DNA of 64,000 nt from Centropus unirufus (lineage: Eukaryota > Chordata > Aves > Cuculiformes > Centropidae). The notes below the pieces were generated by a model, which had not been told where the DNA came from, searched no databases, and saw only the letters and a program-made list of their open reading frames with translations. Made by a program: the position numbers and the translations under genes. Of the stretch, positions 14,491 to 27,600 are shown one piece after another. The stretch covers positions 1 to 64,000 of the forward strand of contig VYZI01000425.1 of assembly GCA_013397695.1 (NCBI GenBank), written 5' to 3'. Position 1 is the stretch's first letter, and every line of letters starts with the position of its first letter.

Positions 14491-15215
14491 GCATAAAAGG
14501 ACATTTGAATTCTATTAATTCAGAAACAGGGTAGCATGGAATTTCCCTGGTTCTCACTTCTCAACAAAAAGGTGAGTTTACCCACTTTTTAATTTATGTC
14601 TGCACGACTGAGAACTGACTCCTGGTCCAGCCTTTAGAAAAGTTATCCTGCAGCCGGAGAGATAATTGGGCGATTCCCAGATCACCTGAGAGTAGCATAG
14701 GGAGTACTGCCACCTTGTTTCTGTTCAATGAATACGTGACAAGCACATAACATTAACTAAGACATACTGTACCTTCAGCTGTTTGGATCTTGATGTATTT
14801 ATTTCCTTCTAATCTTAATTAGAAAACAAAAAGTAAAGATGGTTAAAACATTGTAATGTATCACTAACTTAGAACAGTTTTAAAAAAAGATGCAAGAAAG
14901 ACACTACTGTTCCAAAGCTAGTTCCTATTATAATGGTTAACAGTGTTATTTTTCTTCTTTTTTTTTGTTTTGCAGCAAATTTTGGAAGCACCAGTCAGTG
15001 ACTAAACTCTGTGGCGCATGAATGTGACAGCAGCATTTTGTTGTACTAAATCTAAACAATTATTAGATGATTTCATAAATATATGTTTATGACTTGTCTA
15101 TTAAGTACCTATAAGCCCAATGCTTTTTCCCGCTGTTCGAAAACATCACATGGAAAAGAAACAGTTTGCACTGGCTTTCATATAAGAACAGAAATAAACC
15201 CGAAAGCAAGCACTT
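14491..15215 (+). other. Candidate two-exon plus-strand transcript with 21-codon frame
   Basis: In order, the plus strand shows a TATA-like gcataaaagg (about 14490-14500), an ATG at 14536, an open frame MEFPWFSLLNKK ending exactly at a strong donor (AAAAAG then GTGAGT, junction 14571/14572), and a 404-bp gap. A long pyrimidine tract ending TTTTGCAG (14975) follows. The frame then continues QILEAPVSD to TAA at 15003-15005, and an AATAAA lies near 15191. The spacing is what a small spliced gene would show, but each signal is common by chance and I know no such product. It would lie a few hundred bases 3' of OCC1 exon 4, possibly antisense to the OCC1 3' UTR. Confidence 0.25.
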
Positions 15216-15609
15216 ACTAAGTGTTATTACTGGAATTCACCACAATGCAAGTAAACACCTTCAAAACTAAAAATAGCACTGACTCTCTGCAAGTACATCT
15301 ATCACAGCCTCTTACTCCTAGCAGGGTTTTGTTTTCTTTGAATTCCCAGAGCACTCAGAGTGTGGAGAAGCTGTTCAGAAGACAATGTACCACATTTCCA
15401 GCATCTGCTCTAGGATCCTTCTGCAGAAGCGTGTTAAAATTTAAATAAATGGGAACAATCACTTTAAGTATTATAAATAGCCCCACTGCCTAGGAGGCTC
15501 CAAGGCTAGCCAGTCTGTCTGAAATAATAAATGATTCTTTTAAAAGGAAACATGTCCTACTAGATAAACTGAGAAAGCAGCAGAAATATAATAGGCAACC
15601 TTCCAATAC

Positions 15610-15683
15610 CTTTCGGTGCAGTTTTCGTCTGACTGGAAACAGCCGCGTCCGATGGCAAGCCAACATACACACCACCATAGTTC
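15610..15683 (-). CDS. C12orf75: OCC1 coding exon 4 (NYGGVYVGLPSDA...); 3' boundary uncertain
   Basis: A TTTCTTTTATCAG acceptor precedes G AAC TAT GGT GGT GTG TAT GTT GGC, giving NYGGVYVGLPSDA, the most conserved part of OCC-1. It continues VSSQTKTAPK and then meets AAAG followed by GTATTGG, a moderate donor with phase 1. If that donor is used, a further exon must supply the last residue or residues and the stop. If it is not, translation continues 16 residues (GIGRLPII then a hydrophobic run) to TAG at 15562-15560. A third possibility is a very short intron to an acceptor at 15520-15519, adding DRLASLGAS. Human OCC-1 ends shortly after this point, which favours a short terminal exon elsewhere. 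The start of this exon is secure. Confidence 0.88.
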
Positions 15684-18600
15684 CTGATAAAAGAAACAAT
15701 TAAAGAGACATCGACGCTTAATTGTAACACTCCTCCCTGTAATATCGACATCATGCAGCAGCATTACAAAGACCATGGGTTGTCAGAGAGGAGAGCACTT
15801 CTGCGCAAGCATCATCAGAGGAGCCCTCTTTTCTCACGGCTATGGGAAAAGTGTGTATTAATTACCATATGCTTGCTAACGTGGTGCCAGGTGAAAAAGA
15901 AGTCTAGCTGTTACTCTTAAGTGGGACCCAAGCTTGTGAAAGGTGCTATTTTTCACAGTCATAGAATCACCAAAGGGTCAGGGTTGGAAGGGACCTCTGG
16001 AGATCACCTAGTCCCACCCCACTGCTGAAGCAGGTTCACCTAGAGTGGGTTGCACAGGATCACATCCAGGTGGGTTCTGAATCTCCAGAGGAGGAGATTC
16101 CACAGCCTTTCTGGACAGCTTGTTCCAGTGCTCTGCCAGCCTCACAGTAAAGAGGATTTTGCTCACATTCTTGTGTTCCAGTTTGTTCCCATTACCCCAC
16201 ATGCTTCTGTCGGATACCATTGAAAAGAGTCTGGTCTCATTTTCTTGACACCTGCCCTTTAGATACTTAGAAGCATTGATGAGATCCCAAGTTCTTAATA
16301 TTTTTCATTAAATCCCAACTATGCTGTGACAATAAACCCCACTAGCCCAGCTTCTTCTAGTCACTGAATATATCCAACTGAACACAGAGCCAATCTGATA
16401 GCAACATTTGACGCTGGGACCACTGAAGCACCTCACTTCAAATAACGCACACCAATTAATAACAACAGGCCAAATAGTTATTTAAGAAATAGGACTTGCA
16501 TCCCTGTGCTTAAGGCTACACTTGAAGAAAACTTTTAGTAGGTAGGAGTGTGAGGGTGTTAGATACTTTCATACGCCAACCCTCCCCCCTTCATGGTTTT
16601 ACAGTGTTCATTTTCTGGTTCCAAAGCCCATATGAAAAGCAGGGACTGATGCAAGGAGGGGAAAAATTGGGTCCTTAAGAGCCTCTGACGCATCTGGAGC
16701 TTCATGCAGTGATGGTCATTATGCTGCTCTGCCCTATAAGGTGCCGAATTAATCATCAGGTCCTCCAGCCCCTGGATCTCTGAGATGATTTCTGATTTGT
16801 TTGATGGTGGAGTCACACTTCCTTTGATCCCCACCCCAGTGGGGATCTCCCACAAGTGGTAATGCCATCTTCTCTGGTGGGGCTGGGTCAAAGTAGAGGT
16901 CATTGTCCCTTATCAAGCACACCACCTACACCTGTCAGATGTCCTCCCCAGCTCACTAACAAGGTGGGTGAATTCATTGATACTGGAATTTGTAAGAGCG
17001 TAAGAAATTTCCTACTCTTTTTTTTTTTCCTCTAATTTTGCAGTTTTTGTGGCAATTAGGAGGAGGAAAGGAAGGCTGTGCATATGGTGGCAGAACTCAC
17101 TGCGCCAGTCCCAGTAGATCACCTACCTCCTTTTGTCCTCATCTGATACTGATTCTTCTGCTCTGAAACATCAAAAGATACAAAGAACATTAGCAGATTG
17201 CTTCTTTCAGATACTCCATCACCATCTGTGTAGGTTCAGGAGCAGGGAAGAAGGGGATTATTACTGATCCTAGTCTAATTCAGGTCATCCACAATTCAAT
17301 GAAGTATTCATAGAGGCACAAGAAGAGTGACAATCTTCCAATCTAATTTACAAAAGAAAGAAAAAGATTGAGAACAGATGCATCTTAGTTTTCATGACCC
17401 TCTCCAGTGATGCCTGAAAGTAGATTTGGGAGCTAAAACAGGTAAATGAACACTTTTCCTGAGTGTCTTGCCACACTGCTCCCCAAATGTCAAGAACAGA
17501 AAGGCTCTGCACATTAGAAGAATGAATCTGGGCTGCTGTTCCACAAAAAGAGGACAGGAAGGGACAGAGCATCCATACTAGCCTGGGAATGAGGATGAAG
17601 AAAGATAAATTTTCACGGTAGCTGTGCCAAAAGATGTTACAGATCCTCTCTGTAAAATAAGGTACTGCAATTCCTGAAATCAGTTGTTTGCAAACCAAAT
17701 AACTGTTACTAATCCTCTATAAATGGGCAATTACTTCTGTTTCACTTTTAGGGTAACATCACAGGTCAGTTCATAGGTACCACTGATGTTTGGCTGAAAT
17801 ACTGTCCAGTGTAGCAGGGGGGGTAAAGTAATCAGCATCAACCTAAAGGAAAATGTAGTAGTGAGAAGATAAAAATATTATTCTTACTCCCTGAGGGCAT
17901 AGAACCTGTGCTGCAGACTCAGTCTGTGCCTCAGCATCAGTCTGCACAGGAATCACTCGCCTGCCTTTGATTAAATATTTGGACTTAGAGATTTGCTTGC
18001 ATGGCTGATTATGGATCAGGGCAGCAGCTGCACTTTAGCTTGGACTGCAACCTACCAACCTAGCAGTAAAAATAGAGGCAAGATAGCTTGAGTGCTGTTA
18101 AATCACCAGACATCCTTCACTCTTTCCCTGGAGGGCGACTGTGACAACTGACCAAGGAGTCCGATACTGCTCAGGGAACCGTGAGACACTGCCACAGTGG
18201 TGTACGGGGAAGGCTGTAAATACAAAGGGGGCACCAAACCCCAAGGAGGGCTTCGCTGTGGAAATGTTCACAGGCTGTTCACCCAGATATCCTCACCTGA
18301 ATATTCCTATTGAAGGACCATTTGCTAGGACTAGTGGTCCTAAGTAAGGCAATGATACTCCCCATCATGAGCTGATCCATGAATTTCTGATTTGTTGCCC
18401 GGGTGATAAAACTGAGAGCTGGCCTTTACCCAGCATTAGGGTAATCCATTCTGTAGCTTTGAAAGGCATTTCTGAACTATGATATTTAACAATAATATAT
18501 TAAATTTCTTATTGTAATTTATTTCTTCTAAGAAGTAGATGTGCATACTCTTTAATCATCAGGACTATATTCCATTACTGACCCCTAAAGCCGATGGCAT

Positions 18601-21600
18601 TTTGGCCCAAAGTACAGAGAGTTCACAGCAAGATGCAGCCTCAAATGTAAGAAAATTCCCCTTAAACCTCAATCAGCACTCTCCTGGGAGGGCAGAAAAT
18701 GCCTTAAAAACAGTGCTACAAGTTGGAGCAGAACATTGCAGGGATAACTTTCCTTGAGGACTGCGAAGCTACTGTGTCCTAGAATGGGCCAATTCAAGAC
18801 GAAGAAAGTAGAAAGCCCGTGTATATCAGTGGGTAGAAATAAGCCCTGTATCTTGAGCAAGAAATTAAAAATGACAACACTTTAAGAAAGGGACTTTGGG
18901 TAGTAAAAGATCACAATCATTTCTGTTGAACCAACTGAATGTGCCACCAGACTGATTTTCTCACACAACTGGAAACATTTTCTATAATCTAGATTAACCA
19001 TTTTCTCAGCGAAAAGAATTCTTTAAAAGCACTCTAAGATGGAACCGTAAGAACAATAACAATACTGTCCAACAGGAAATGAATCTCAACATTTAAGAAA
19101 AATGCCCATATCTGACAAGACAGCTGTTCTCTTCTGTTCTAAAAATGTTTTGCAACAGGGAATCACTGGACCATTGCTGCCGTTCTGTCACCAAGACAAG
19201 TTATCCAGGTCTATGATTAAGCAGACTGTTTTCTTGAACATGTTGTGTTCTTCCTGTCCTCTTAAGAGCTACAAATCAAAGCCTAATTTGGAAATATATT
19301 TTCCTTTAACTGCACAACAGTAAATATAATCTAGGATTGTACAGGCCACAGATCTCTGGAAGGGGGGCGACTAGCTGCAACCTATCATAGCCCTCCCAGG
19401 AAAGAGGAGGTGAGCGGAGAAAAAAGGAATGTGGAAGCATGAGAGGGGGGAAAAAAAAAAGACAAATTCTAGTAACGGCACCGAAGTCTTTCTGAGGACT
19501 GTAGCTTAAGGCCCCATTTTGAAAGGTGCCCACTAATTCCACACATTAAAACGTCCAGGTGGCAAGGGAGCTATTACAGCAACACTGGGCCACATGGAAA
19601 TGAGAATGGAAAGGGAGTTCTCTTGTTTCAGCAGTGCCCCCAAGGCCACATTTGTATGGTAAGGTTTTGGCAGTGGGGAGGTGGTACAGGGGTGTTTTCT
19701 GTGAGAAGATGCCAGAGGCTTTCTCCACGTCTGATAGAGCCAATGCCAGTTGGCTCCAAGACAGACCCAGCACTGGCCAAGGCTCAGCCAGTAGGTGACA
19801 ATGGTAGATCTTCTGGGATAACGTATTTAAGAAGGGGGGGGGGAATGCATAGGAATCTGCAGCCAGAGAGAGGAGTGACAGTATGTTAGAGAAACAAGCC
19901 TGCAGGCACCATCACCTGTGATGATGACCATGATGAGCCAGGCTGTCCCTCCGAAGCCCATGGAGTTTAACAGCGGAGCAAAAAACCACCTGCAGCTCAT
20001 GGACAACCCCACATCAGAGCAGGTGGATGTGCCTGAAGGAATGTGTGACCTCATGGAGACCCTGCACTGGAGCAGACTCCTGGCAGTCCCTCTGGACCCA
20101 TGGAGAGAGAAGCCCATGCTGAACTAGGTTTACTGGGCTGACTTGTGACTCCGGGGGAGAGCTGTGCTGCAACAGTACATTCCTGAAGGACTACACCCTG
20201 TGGAAGGGGCCCATGCTGGAACAGCCTGTGAAGAACTCCAGCCATGGAAAGAACCCATGTGGGAGATGTTCATGGAGCACTCTCTCACATGGGAGGGACC
20301 CCATGCTGGATCAGGGAAAAGTGAGGAATCCTTCCCAGAGCACAAAGGACCAGCAGAAACAAAATGTGTTGAAGTGACCCCAGCCCCTATTCCCCATTTC
20401 CCTGTGCCACTTGTCAAGGAGGAGGTAGAGAATTCAGGAGTAAAGTTAAGCCAGGGAAGAAGGGAGTGGTGGTGGGAAAGTATTTTAAGATTTAGCTTTT
20501 ATTCCTTGTTATTGTACCCCGATTTGATTGGTCATAAATTAAATTAATGTACTCCAAGTCAAGTCTGTTTTGCCTGTGACAGTAATTGCTGAGTGATCTC
20601 CCCCTATCTTTATTCCAGCCCATGAGCATTCTGTTATATTTTCTCTCCCCCGTCCAGCTCAAGAAGGGGGTGGATAGAGCAGCTTTAATGGGGATCTGGC
20701 ATCCAGCCAGCATCAACCCACCACACCTCCCAGACTCACAGAGTGGGAATGGGGATACAGGAGTCCAGCACATCGTCTTTCTCCCTCTCTACCTCCAATG
20801 AACGTCCACCTTCCTATTTCAGGGAAAAACCACCTGGCATAAAAATATCTATAGATATCTGCATGTATGGAGTCCTCCAGGAAGAGCAAGCACAAGGAAT
20901 AGAAGGCAAAAGGAATTTAACAGTCTGATGTGCTTGGAGCTGATCTGCTGCCATGTCACTGCACCTTTCTTTAGAGGTTGTTGACATCAGCTGCAGAGGT
21001 ACTGAGAGCACATTTTTCAGCAGGTAATAACAGGTGGAGTCTTGTAGAGAGTAGGCGGATTTAACAGCAAATTCTCATAACAGCATTCTATTTCCAGCTA
21101 GAATAAATGTTTCTTTTGGTAAGGATTTGTCTATCCCAAGAGGCTTCCTGTCACCCTCCTAAGTCTGAAAAATATACTTGGTTCAATTGTCAGTTTTTAC
21201 ATCCATCAGTCCTATGTTAATTAACATAAATCTGTTAATTTCTATGAAACCAAAATATTTATTTATGGTATTTTACCACCTTTGTAAGAATCTGCTGTTG
21301 AATGTTCAGATTGCTGATTTAGGACTTTTTTGATCATCACTGCCATTCCTTATTAACAGACCTGTGATTCTAATGCCTGATGAGAAGACTCAACCATGCT
21401 ATTACTCACACCGGTTGTTTGGCTGGCTCCACTATACTTATCTGAATGAGTAAGGGTTCCAGGATTGACCCTTTCACTTTGTAGAAGTCAGCACTAGTAA
21501 TTAGTTTTTTCTAAGTTATCCCCATACTTTTTTTGAAATGTAACAGATGATTTAACATCAATAAGTAGGATTTTCCCAGTTTAGCTCCTAAAGTCTGGCC

Positions 21601-24600
21601 CAACAACAAAACTTACACGCACATAAACACAGTTCTACATAAACACGCACTGGAAATATGCCTACTAGATTCATAATTCAACAGTGCTTGCAATTTTGAC
21701 ATTTAAAATTACTGAAGAACAAAGGGAGAGATGCAGTTGTAAGTCAGTCCCTAAACTACCTCAATAGAACAACAACAAAGGCCCTAAATAAGTTAAAAAC
21801 AGGTTTTGTGCACGTGTAAAAGTGCTGAGGGCATGGATGCTGCAAGCAGTATAAAGAAGAGGTCCTTCATAACCTTGCCTTCATTTCTTTATTTATGATC
21901 TGACAATACAAACACAGAAAACAGACTACACGGGCAACACAAATCTCAAGAGTATCTGTGACAACAGCATTCATCTGCCAGGTGAGACCTGTTGTTGGTT
22001 CTCATCCGTGCTCTGTAGCAGCATGGACAAGCGTGTCGTTAAGCCCTTCTCTCCACTTGTTTATCTGACTTGACAGCTCTCATTTCTGCAGGATTCCTCT
22101 GTCTAATTAGAGTAGTTATTCTAAATGAAGTAAATAAAACTGAGGAATGTTCCAATCTCATAACAAGAAAATATTTCACAGGTCCCTCAGTCTCAAACTC
22201 TAGTGGCAAATACCAATAATGTGAAATGGAAGAAGGCATGACCTCAGGAGGGCTACTTTAGTGTTTCCATTGACACGAAAATAAATTTATGCCTGAAAAA
22301 AATCTGTTCCTGCACATTTCTGCATGAGGAAATGACAAATGGGCTGAGAAAGGCTGATCTTCTGTTGCTGCTTTTCTGAAAACCAGAAGCTGGCAAGAGG
22401 CACCAGGACAATAGAGGGTCAGACCTTCCACATTTAGAGAAAAACAGGATGGGTAGGGCTGCCCTCTGCTACTCAGCATCAAAGATAAGAGATAGAAATA
22501 GGAGCCAATAGATATTATCTTCAATGTGGAGAACACCTAGAGAAGGTGGGTACTTTGAAAAGGAAGTCTGGATGGGTTACCAGCTCTCCTGCAAAGAGGG
22601 GAAGTTTGTCTCAGTGGCTCTAAATTTCCACCAAGGCCTCTGAGAGATTTATGTGGTCACTTCATACAACGACAGGGCCTTTAGAAAAAAAGTGTATTGG
22701 TAGGTGACAGGGAAGAGTAGCCTGAAGTAACACGACCACCTCTGGGAGACGACTCTGAACAGAAGCAGAGAAAAGTACTTTCTGTTAAGAGAAATGAAAA
22801 GGGAAGGAGTCTTTAAAAAAGTAAACAAGACATGAAGTTCTTTTGTGGAGATGGAAGCTGTCACTAAAGACAATAAACACCTAGTGGTGTTGATTGTATG
22901 CTAGAAACCAGATGAATCACGTATGACTAAATCTAGTATGAGGCTAGTAGGACTGAAGGTAAGTCCAGGGTTACATATTTGAAAGAGCAGAGTAAATACT
23001 TACACATCTTTAGTAGTCCCTGTGGCACCTAGAATGAAAAAAAAAAAGTGCGTGTTTACAAGATAAAGGCATAATCCTCTAAACCAACCAATAGTGCAGG
23101 AAGCATTTTTCTGCCTTTCTGCCCTAAACAACACAGAAATAACAACAGGAATATTCTGTTGTCAGATAACAGGTTTCTCATGATTGTGTACTTTAATGGC
23201 TATCTATATTATCCATTATGACTGTCACTCTTGTATCCATTATGACTGTCACTCTTGTATCTGGGCTGGATTCTCAGTGGGTGAAAATTAGGCAGCTGTG
23301 GACCAATGCCCAGCTGCAGTCACTCAGAATTAGACCAACACAAGATAAAATCCGTCCTTATGAATTTTATATGCTTCACTTTGCTCAGTCTTCTGGTGGT
23401 TTTGGTTGCTATAATGTTGCCACAACTAACCAAACAGTTACTCCTGAATGCCTGTTTATTTTGCCAGTTGATTCAGTTGTAGACTTGGCACTACATGTGT
23501 AAAATGCTGCTCCATTCTTCCTGCCAGATAAACAAAGTTTTGCAAAACAACTAGACAGAACTAATATAAACATTGGGACACAATCCATCCAAAACCCCAG
23601 GCATCTACAGGGATCAACCACCCCTTAATTCCTCTTGCTATTTAACAAAAACGTGGAAAAAAAACAACAAAAGCTACCACCTGCCTGCCTGATCTCAATG
23701 ACTGCTTTTATTTTTTTGGGTGACTCAGAAGCTACTTGCTGGGAGAGCAACATTCACTCAAGTACAAACTCTTTCCTGTTCCTCCCAAGTTATTAATGCC
23801 ATGTTGCTATTGCTGGTATATTATTCAGCTGAGTAACCAGCAAATTATCCCTTCTATTAATTACACAAACTGGGATAGACACTAGAAAACCTTTCACATC
23901 TCTTTTCCATCTTCCTCTCAGTACTCTGCTGCAAGAGGCTATCTGAGATCTCTCTTGAAGAAACTACAGTTGTTAATCCAAAAGATTTTATGGGTTTGGA
24001 GGCAGGTTGGGGTTTTGTCAGCCATGGCATTTCATTTCTTGTAAAACTTTATTTTTGCTGCTGAAAAGTATACACAAAGAGCAAATATCTTTCATCTCAC
24101 TCGATGTGTAAGAATATGCCTTCTGCATCTTTATTTTAAATGCAGAGAAGAAGAAACTATCCAGCAAGACCTTCCAGCACTGTCCACCTGAATGGATGGT
24201 AGGAAACATTCTCCCTTTACAGCTAACTCTTGAATGTAACATCACTCCCAGCAACACAGACTGGACTTGTACAAGATTGTAAACATTTCTCTCCTCAATA
24301 TTGCTTGGTCCAGAGTCAGTAAAATCTCAGTACAGCTGTATGTATCAGCAGAAACTCTTAATTAAGCTGGAGGGAGTAGCTCTATGCAAAATAAGCTCAG
24401 GCCCTCACCTTAAAACTTTATTCTACCAGGCAGTTTACTGAGACTTTTTGGCTTTATAGGCACGTCCACATAGTAATACATATAAACCCTCCAAATTAAC
24501 TGTGTCCAGGTGGAAGGCTGGCATTGCCATGCTGCACACAAGGTTAATCTCAGCCAATTTAGGGAGATGTATTCTGCTAATAATTCATCCAGAGCCAGAT

Positions 24601-27600
24601 CAGCTGTGCAGTGCCCATACTGTACTGTGGGCACACACTGCACTGGGTACCATGCACCTAGAAAGAGCCTTGGCATCAGCAACACCTCAGAAAACACGTT
24701 TTGAAAAGCTTAGCTCCATTGCTAGAGCTAGCATGATTTATTTTTTATTCCAGAAAAAACCTTTCCATGTTGTGCCCATTCTGCACCAGAACCATGGGTT
24801 TCTCATTTTCTTAACCTAAGCTTACTGCAAACACACTCAGTGTCTCCAAATGGTTCATGGTACTTTGTGAGGCCTTTGCCAAGCCTTTTCTGAGTCTGAG
24901 GTCTGGAATTCTTGTTTGGATGCCTTCCTTTCAGGAATTAAATATCCAAGCACACTTGGATGACTTGGCCACATTCAATGCCATATCTGTCTTCAACACA
25001 TTACAGTATACATACATTTGTACTCTGGGCACAGGAGCTGACTCTCAGACCCATCAACGTGGGCTTCGTGTAGAGCTATTAAGCTATGAACCTGCATTCA
25101 GGAACCACAGATGTGTCACCAGCATTCACACACGGCACCACCTGTTTCCTTTGAATATTAGAGAGGGGAAACTGCTGAAAAATACAACATTTTGAAATAC
25201 ATCTCACACAAAAGCATTGAGAACTGAATACGATAAAGCCAAAATCACTTTTTAAAAGATCATTTTCCCTATTTATAATAAATACATATAACAAATAGTT
25301 TGTTTTCTATTGTTTTTATAAGCACAATGAATCAGATTATCTTCATTTCATTTATGGGATTCCATTGATTTCAGTAGTGTAATTTCTCATTTTCACCAGC
25401 AGAAGTGAGAAAAAACCTGGGTCCAAAAAGTCACTTGAGTACCACTAAAGTACCTGAAAATAGATAAGAAAGTATTTCCTGTTCACAAAAGCAGTTTTCT
25501 TTCTGGAAAAGTTCTGAGCTTGCAAATTAACATCACTTCACTTAGGTCATTCATAAGCATCTCTATGTAAAATGTCATGATGTTTTCTTCATTAGGGAGC
25601 CTGAACACTCCTTATATAAAGATTTTGTTTCACAGAGAACCCAATCACATCTCAGTTTGTACAAACATGATTGTTTTTAAAGTCCAGTCCATTCACCCTC
25701 ACCCCTGTTACTTCACTGACATATTTCTCTAATTCTTCCATGTTTAGCAAGCGACACATTATTTTATAGCCACCCAAGTTCCTCCTGCCAGAAGTTCAGC
25801 CAAAGAATCTTGTTTACTACTCGTTCACAAACAGCACATAGCTGCTCTACAGCAGCAAGGCTTAGTGCTCTCTTAACCATGATGTTTTAGATAAATGACT
25901 TGACTAAAGCCTCGCATATTTGAGAGCTAGTCCATTTTTTCCCACTATATCAGCTTGCCTAAAAAAAGGCGGCACTTGACCCTAGAAACCTTGTCTCAGT
26001 TGGCTCATGTCGGTTTGGTTTTCCAAAACCTGCTCAACCTCAGCAAGAGACTAAAGGGTAGCCAGGAAGCTGCATTCACAAAAGCAGGCAGTCCTGAATT
26101 TTCCTGAATGCCCTCTCTGCTCACACCCTCTACACAGCCAGACCATGGATGCACTCCAGCACTTTAGAGCTGCAGGAGGAGAAGGAAGAATACAGTCCGC
26201 AGAATAAATGAGGCCCATTCAGCCGTACATCATTCCAAGCCCAACTGATTACAGAAGAAAAGCCTTCCCTTTTGAGTAAAGAAGCTGTGGTGTCCCCCCC
26301 CCCAAAAAAATTAAAAAAATCTGTAGCATTTTAAGAGTCAGAAATGAAGAAGGGCAAGAATGTATCTCAAGGCATCTTCCATTCCATGAGAGGGGGTTTC
26401 ACACTTGGAAAACAACTGCACCTTGTTACTGGCAACCCTGCAGGACTTCAGTAAATGCAGGATAAATACAAAAGATGGTTAAAAAAACCTGATAGTCACA
26501 GGCAGTATTCTTCTGTGCCAAGAAATGCATCATGAGTGAACACAGAACAAAAAAACCACTTACATGTGTAAAACCATGGATGGATACAAAAACCAACAGT
26601 ATCTGATTGTAGAGAAGATTATGCAACATTTTCCCTTTAATCATTAATGAACAATTTCCTACAATATTTTCTTGCAATTGCTTCAATTTTTTTTTTACAA
26701 GAAGAAAATGAAACTGTCACAAAAATGCATACACGCATGCAATGGTTAAGATTACAAATGAGTTTTCTATTGTAGGCTACTTTGTTATTTGCTCTAAAGA
26801 CAGCAATATGGAACCAAATCCTAACATCAATGAATTTAGTCTTTTTATAACCTGGTGTAACCAGGGACAGAATTATATCAATTTACTTCAAATTGATTAC
26901 TTCTTCAACTCGTCAGGTGGCAGTTCTGTACATAGACTTGACCTGATCAAACATTAGTTCTAAACATTAGTTTGGTTTTAAATGGAACATCAGAATGGTT
27001 TCCTAGGCATTCCAATAAACTTGAAGTTAATAAATCTGTTTAAATTTGGCTATGAAAGTTCTCCTAAATCATAATTTGGCTTTATTTGAAGCTCTCCGTA
27101 GACCAACATCCTCTCTGTAAATTTAAATTAAGGCGAGACTGCCAGCCTCCACTGAGTACCATAATTTGAGGCGCTGTCACTGCTACTACAATTGACACAG
27201 AAAGGAGGAGGCAGTTAAAAATTGCTAGTGAAACAACGTTAGAAGGAAGGGAAATGCCTTAACTCAGAAAAAATGTAAATTAACATTTAAGGGCATGTTT
27301 TTAAAAGACAAAACAAGAAGAGCTATTTTGGAGCTTCTAAACCACCAGAAATTACCATGAAATAAGGATGCATAAAATGAGGTAACAAAATATCAGGAAA
27401 ATAGTAAATGCTTAATAAAACCTTCTATGGGTAATGGGGAATTAAAAAAAAAAAAAAGAAAGAGTAATCCATAGTTAACACATAAAATAGCTACACGATT
27501 TAAGTTCATGTATACATCAGTTTACTTTGATCACAGAAGTTGCCATTTCTCAATTGAGGAGCCTTTTGCCAGTGTCTGATGTTCTGGAAGGAAAAATTAA

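Noticed and set aside
16559..16903. 114-codon minus-strand frame near OCC1 exon 3
   Set aside because: No recognisable family or flanking splice sites. It lies between a CR1 and an exon and is most simply intronic.
17348..17698. 116-codon minus-strand frame just upstream of OCC1 exon 3
   Set aside because: It contains hydrophobic stretches but no known motif, and the conserved OCC1 splicing skips it.
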